Assembly: GCA_003541895.1 (NCBI GenBank)
Contig: DPLR01000127.1
Coordinates: 1 to 5,321 of the forward strand
Reading direction: 5' to 3'
From: Cytophagales bacterium
Lineage (GTDB): Bacteria; Bacteroidota; Bacteroidia; Cytophagales; Cyclobacteriaceae
Length of the DNA: 5,321 nucleotides
In this document: positions 3,827-5,321 of the stretch, piece by piece
How the letters are laid out: each line of letters starts with the position of its first letter
How positions within the stretch are numbered: the first letter of the stretch is position 1
Position numbers and translations under genes: made by a program
Notes under the pieces: generated by a model
What the model was told of the DNA's origin: nothing
The model's input: only the letters and a program-made list of their open reading frames with translations
Database searches by the model: none

Positions 3827-4405
3827 ATGAAAACGATTAACGACTATCTAAATGATTTAAAAGAAAAAACAGGAAGTGACAACCAAAGCTCAATTTTATT
3901 GAATTGTCAGAATTCGATAATTACGAACATGAGAAAAAGAAATGCTGCATCAGATGAAAACGCTGTAAAAATTGCTGACGCCCTGGGAATTGAAAGAACA
4001 GAATTGCTTTTGTGTGCAGCTATTTCAAGAAGTAGCGGCGAAACTAGAAATGCATGGAAAGAGGTTGCGATTAAATCCGGAATGGCAGCGGGGTTTGTTT
4101 TATATGCCCTACCCTATGAGCTAACGGAATTCTTTAGCCGATCTTGTATATTATGTAAAATTGTATTAATTAAGAAAATTAACTATATTTCAATGTTCAT
4201 AAACAACATACTTAAAGTGAATTATGAACATGAAAAAACCAGGCCCAAAACCGAAAAGCAATTTTTTCAGACTGAGACGAAAGCTCACTATTTCAGAAAG
4301 GAAAGCCGCGGAAGTTCTAGGCTGTACATTGGCACAGATAGACGAATTCGACAAGAAAGGCGCGCCGGTAATGGCGGAACGTTTGTTGATGTTATGGGAC
4401 AATAA
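3827..4405 (+). CDS. HTH immunity repressor (DUF3693-like); real C-terminus uncertain
   Basis: The ATG has AGGAG 9 nt upstream. The start MKTINDYLNDLKEKTGS, a helix-turn-helix at about 18-38 (QSSILLNCQNSIITNMRKR), then SDENAVKIADALGIERTELL (42-61) and AAISRSSGETRNAWKEVA (64-81) match the small inovirus regulators annotated as DUF3693-like. A hydrophobic stretch follows (SGMAAGFVLYALP, 84-96). The family is usually little more than 100 residues, but this frame runs to 192 and its last ~60 codons overlap the well-supported next gene in another frame and look like shadow sequence (RIRQERRAGNGG). A one-base change before 4143 would instead end the protein at TAA 4167-4169 with a YYVKLY tail. The functional protein therefore probably comprises the first 110-120 residues. 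It likely binds O1-O3 and keeps the leftward operon silent. Confidence 0.75.
   Translation: MKTINDYLNDLKEKTGSDNQSSILLNCQNSIITNMRKRNAASDENAVKIADALGIERTELLLCAAISRSSGETRNAWKEVAIKSGMAAGFVLYALPYELTEFFSRSCILCKIVLIKKINYISMFINNILKVNYEHEKTRPKTEKQFFQTETKAHYFRKESRGSSRLYIGTDRRIRQERRAGNGGTFVDVMGQ
4161..4231 (+). promoter_or_regulatory. Possible promoter and start-codon dyad of the second regulator gene
   Basis: TTGTAT (4161-4166), 17 nt, TATATT (4184-4189) could be a promoter starting near 4196. Just after it a perfect 10-bp inverted repeat, ATGTTCATAA (4193-4202) and TTATGAACAT (4222-4231), encloses 19 nt. The right arm contains the ATG of the next gene. It could be an operator at the transcript start or an RNA hairpin that hides the start codon. 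The repeat is certain; the promoter is tentative. Confidence 0.5.
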
Positions 4406-4607
4406 GAAAATTGGACATGAAGGCTGGGAAAAATGGTGCTTTTCTCGCGGTGTGTTGCGATTTGGCCGCAAACAATGGAGACCGGAAAATATATTGCATG
4501 ACCGCGAATTAGTAAATTCGCTAGAAATATCAACAGATAGAATTATCAAAAAGTTATCCACAAATTATGTGGATAAGTCAGAAATAGACCCGCCAGAAAT
4601 CAAGTAA
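4224..4607 (+). CDS. Small phage regulator, DUF3653-like, with HTH-type N-terminal half
   Basis: The protein has 127 residues (or 125 from a second ATG at 4230). A Lys/Pro-rich start (MNMKKPGPKPKS) precedes a helical region resembling an HTH (LTISERKAAEVLGCTLAQID, 21-40; then AERLLMLWD, 51-59). Next comes a Trp/Gly segment, GHEGWEKWCFSRGVLRFGRK (64-83) with W85. This is the GW-x-x-W...G-x-L pattern of the DUF3653 family, which accompanies the repressor in many inovirus-like elements. The C-terminal 30 residues are polar. No strong Shine-Dalgarno is seen (AAGTGA only) and the ATG lies in an inverted repeat. Function is unknown; the partner position suggests it works with the repressor. The end of the gene encodes the double DnaA box. 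Confidence 0.75.
   Translation: MNMKKPGPKPKSNFFRLRRKLTISERKAAEVLGCTLAQIDEFDKKGAPVMAERLLMLWDNKKIGHEGWEKWCFSRGVLRFGRKQWRPENILHDRELVNSLEISTDRIIKKLSTNYVDKSEIDPPEIK
4554..4576. promoter_or_regulatory. Two perfect DnaA boxes head to head
   Basis: TTATCCACA (4554-4562) and its exact reverse complement TGTGGATAA (4568-4576) flank 5 bp. Each is the consensus high-affinity DnaA box. They lie inside the last codons of the regulator gene, encoding KLSTNYVDK. As single-stranded DNA the same sequence forms a 9-bp hairpin. DnaA binding is a plausible host input into phage replication or regulation; not shown. Confidence 0.6.
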
Positions 4608-4615
4608 AGCAACAC

Positions 4616-4636
4616 TTTCAGTTAATTTGACTGAAA
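4616..4636. terminator. Weak stem-loop between convergent genes
   Basis: TTTCAGTTA (4616-4624) and TGACTGAAA (4628-4636) pair with one G-U around a 3-nt loop. The stem lies between the stop of the regulator gene (4607) and the stop of the convergent gene (4638), where a shared terminator is expected. There is no proper T-run on either side and the stem is AT-rich, so termination may be inefficient. Confidence 0.4.
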
Positions 4637-4637
4637 T

Positions 4638-4898
4638 CTATACATGATCGCGCTTATTTTTCTCAATTGTTTTGGATAGCTCAACAGCATCAAGATAACC
4701 GTGTATATAGTCGTCATGATTAAAGCCATTGGTGTATGGATTGTTATATCCGGTTTTATTTGCGCCTGCGCTAGAACCCCGACGGTACGCAAACGTTTCA
4801 CGCGAACCGCTACCCATCATCGGTCTGAGCAATTTTTTAAGTCTAGCTGGTCGCTCAGGTAATATTAGAGAGTTGCATTTTTGATTTTGTTCATTCAT
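4638..4898 (-). CDS. Unrecognised 86-residue basic protein, faintly like ribosome modulation factor
   Basis: I chose ATG 4898-4896. A TTG at 4961 would add 21 Gln/Ala-rich residues translated from the repeat-rich non-coding zone. GAGG is 13 nt upstream, longer than ideal. The N-terminal half is basic (ERPARLKKLLRPM, 15-27). Residues 39-73 have a pattern, RRGSSAGANKTGYNNPY then DDYIHGYLDA, that recalls the A-x-x-G...NPY...W-x-x-G-W/Y layout of small ribosome modulation factor-like proteins carried by phages and bacteria. The resemblance is by eye and weak. The gene is alone on its strand, convergent with the regulator gene and downstream of the structured region, so it may have its own promoter. 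Confidence 0.5.
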   Translation of the reverse strand: MNEQNQKCNSLILPERPARLKKLLRPMMGSGSRETFAYRRGSSAGANKTGYNNPYTNGFNHDDYIHGYLDAVELSKTIEKNKRDHV

Positions 4899-4933
4899 AA
4901 GATATTTTAATCCTCGCTGCGCTGCGGGTTGAG

Positions 4934-5040
4934 TGTTCGCGCGTTGGGCCTGCGTGGACAAAACGAAAAGAAAAGCATTTTTCGTTTTTAAAAAACAAAG
5001 AAAAGCATTTTATTTTTCCCACTGAGACCCAGCGCGAACA
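4934..5040. repeat. Long imperfect inverted repeat forming a ~107-nt stem-loop domain
   Basis: TGTTCGCGC (4934-4942) pairs with GCGCGAACA (5032-5040). After a 2-nt bulge TGGG (4945-4948) pairs with CCCA (5028-5031), then GTGG (4954-4957) with CCAC (5019-5022). Inside the domain AAAACGAAAA (4960-4969) pairs with TTTTCGTTTT (4979-4988). This is the kind of large hairpin that serves as packaging signal in filamentous phages; the function is inferred. Confidence 0.6.
4967..5011. repeat. Two 15-bp direct repeats, 30-bp period
   Basis: AAAGAAAAGCATTTT occurs at 4967-4981 and 4997-5011, exactly 30 bp apart, about three helical turns, inside the large stem-loop. Same-face spacing suits a bound protein, though AT-rich composition makes chance repetition easier. 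Confidence 0.6.
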
Positions 5041-5234
5041 ATTAATTTTAATGGATGAAATGATAAATCTATCTATTACGAGTATTCAACGCTACCCATT
5101 CGGGTACGCTATCGTTATGGGTAGTTAAGGGAAAATGGCTTTTCGTGATGTGAAAATTAGGATTATGCCAGATAGTTTCGAGTATTCAGCCATTTCCGCT
5201 AAAGAAACCTCACTTTGTTCGGCATCAGGGCGTT

Positions 5235-5264
5235 CCCCAAATGGGGGTAAACCCCCAAACCCCC
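5235..5264. other. G/C-tract hairpin, candidate viral-strand origin element
   Basis: CCCC (5235-5238), GGGGG (5243-5247), CCCCC (5252-5256) and CCCCC (5260-5264) are separated by 3-4 A/T bases. GGGGG TAAA CCCCC is a perfect hairpin, and the first CCCC or the last C-tract can pair alternatively with the G-tract. The minus strand, the probable virion strand, carries three G-runs. It stands out sharply from AT-rich surroundings. An origin role is inferred from the location. Confidence 0.5.
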
Positions 5265-5321
5265 TGCTCTATAAATCAATTACCGTGGAAAAAATAGATT
5301 AAATAATCGATAGACTATTTG

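Larger units (their letters stand above)
4899..5321. other. Gene-poor, repeat-rich intergenic region; likely origin and packaging region
   Basis: About 420 bp without a convincing gene. It contains a large imperfect stem (4934-5040), two 15-bp direct repeats, and a perfect hairpin CTACCCAT/ATGGGTAG (5092-5099, 5117-5124) competing with TACCC/GGGTA (5093-5097, 5102-5106). It also has a 10-bp direct repeat CGAGTATTCA at 5079 and 5179 exactly 100 bp apart, an 8-bp inverted repeat AAATGGCT/AGCCATTT (5133, 5188) and a G/C-tract hairpin (5235-5264). Filamentous phages concentrate viral- and complementary-strand origins and the packaging hairpin in one such region. Short frames on both strands (for example 47 codons on the minus strand, 5268-5125) lack usable starts. 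Confidence 0.6.

Noticed and set aside
4190..4561. Minus-strand frames of 123 and 81 codons opposite the two regulator genes
   Set aside because: They overlap better-supported plus-strand genes and show no ribosome site or family pattern.
4899..4961. Upstream TTG start adding 21 residues to the gene 4638-4898
   Set aside because: The added part is low-complexity Gln/Ala-rich, includes part of the structured stem-loop region, and has no better ribosome site than the ATG.
5051..5128. 25-codon plus-strand frame beginning MDEMINLSITSIQRYPFG
   Set aside because: No Shine-Dalgarno, covers the hairpin region, and too short to support.
5041..5321. Possible dif/XerCD attachment site in the intergenic region
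   Set aside because: I found no 28-bp stretch resembling the dif consensus arms, so phage integration at dif is not supported here.

Overview
The window looks like roughly two thirds of a filamentous phage (Inoviridae-type) genome, either a prophage or a replicative form, from a Gram-negative, probably proteobacterial, host. I base this on four things. There is a gene II/X-family rolling-circle replication initiator. A 42-codon gene encodes a single-span major coat protein. Next to these are a 118-residue protein in the ssDNA-binding position and a signal-bearing, cysteine-containing protein start in the attachment-protein position. There is also an inovirus-style divergent immunity switch. 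The Zot/pI assembly ATPase and most of the attachment gene should lie off the left edge. I see no integrase, transposase, tRNA, rRNA, CRISPR array or convincing dif/XerCD site. The species cannot be named.

Layout. One long leftward (minus-strand) transcription unit starts at a strong promoter near 3789-3754. It runs through two unrecognised early genes (3707-3384 and 3379-2981), the replication initiator (2975-1803, with a nested gene-X-like start at 2138), a putative ssDNA-binding protein (1770-1414), a small membrane protein (1411-1136), the coat protein (1051-923) and a 26-residue hydrophobic peptide (921-841). A hairpin terminator follows at 834-813. Beyond it lie a 2-oxoglutarate/Fe(II) prolyl 4-hydroxylase-like gene (793-218) and the start of the attachment-protein gene (221 leftward, cut by the window edge). 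The hydroxylase is the surprise: it sits between the coat terminator and the attachment gene and overlaps the latter by ATGA.

Rightward from the same control region runs an HTH repressor gene (3827 onward), followed by a second small regulator (4224-4607). The control region holds three copies of a palindrome of the form CTGTAA-N3-TTACAG. Two cover the leftward -10 and start site and one abuts the repressor ribosome-binding site, so the repressor probably controls both itself and the lytic operon.

The right part (4608-5321) holds one small leftward gene (4898-4638) and about 420 bp of gene-free DNA rich in inverted and direct repeats. These include a ~107-nt imperfect stem-loop domain (4934-5040), a pair of mutually exclusive hairpins (5092-5124) and a G/C-tract hairpin (5235-5264). 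This is the natural place for replication origins and the packaging signal, but which element does what is inference.

Points most worth following up: the prolyl hydroxylase cargo gene; the gene-X restart, whose predicted product is 111 residues, the same length as M13 pX; the cluster of hairpins and a repeated segment inside the unrecognised gene 2981-3379; two perfect DnaA boxes placed head to head at 4554-4576; and the repressor frame that runs 182 nt into the next gene.
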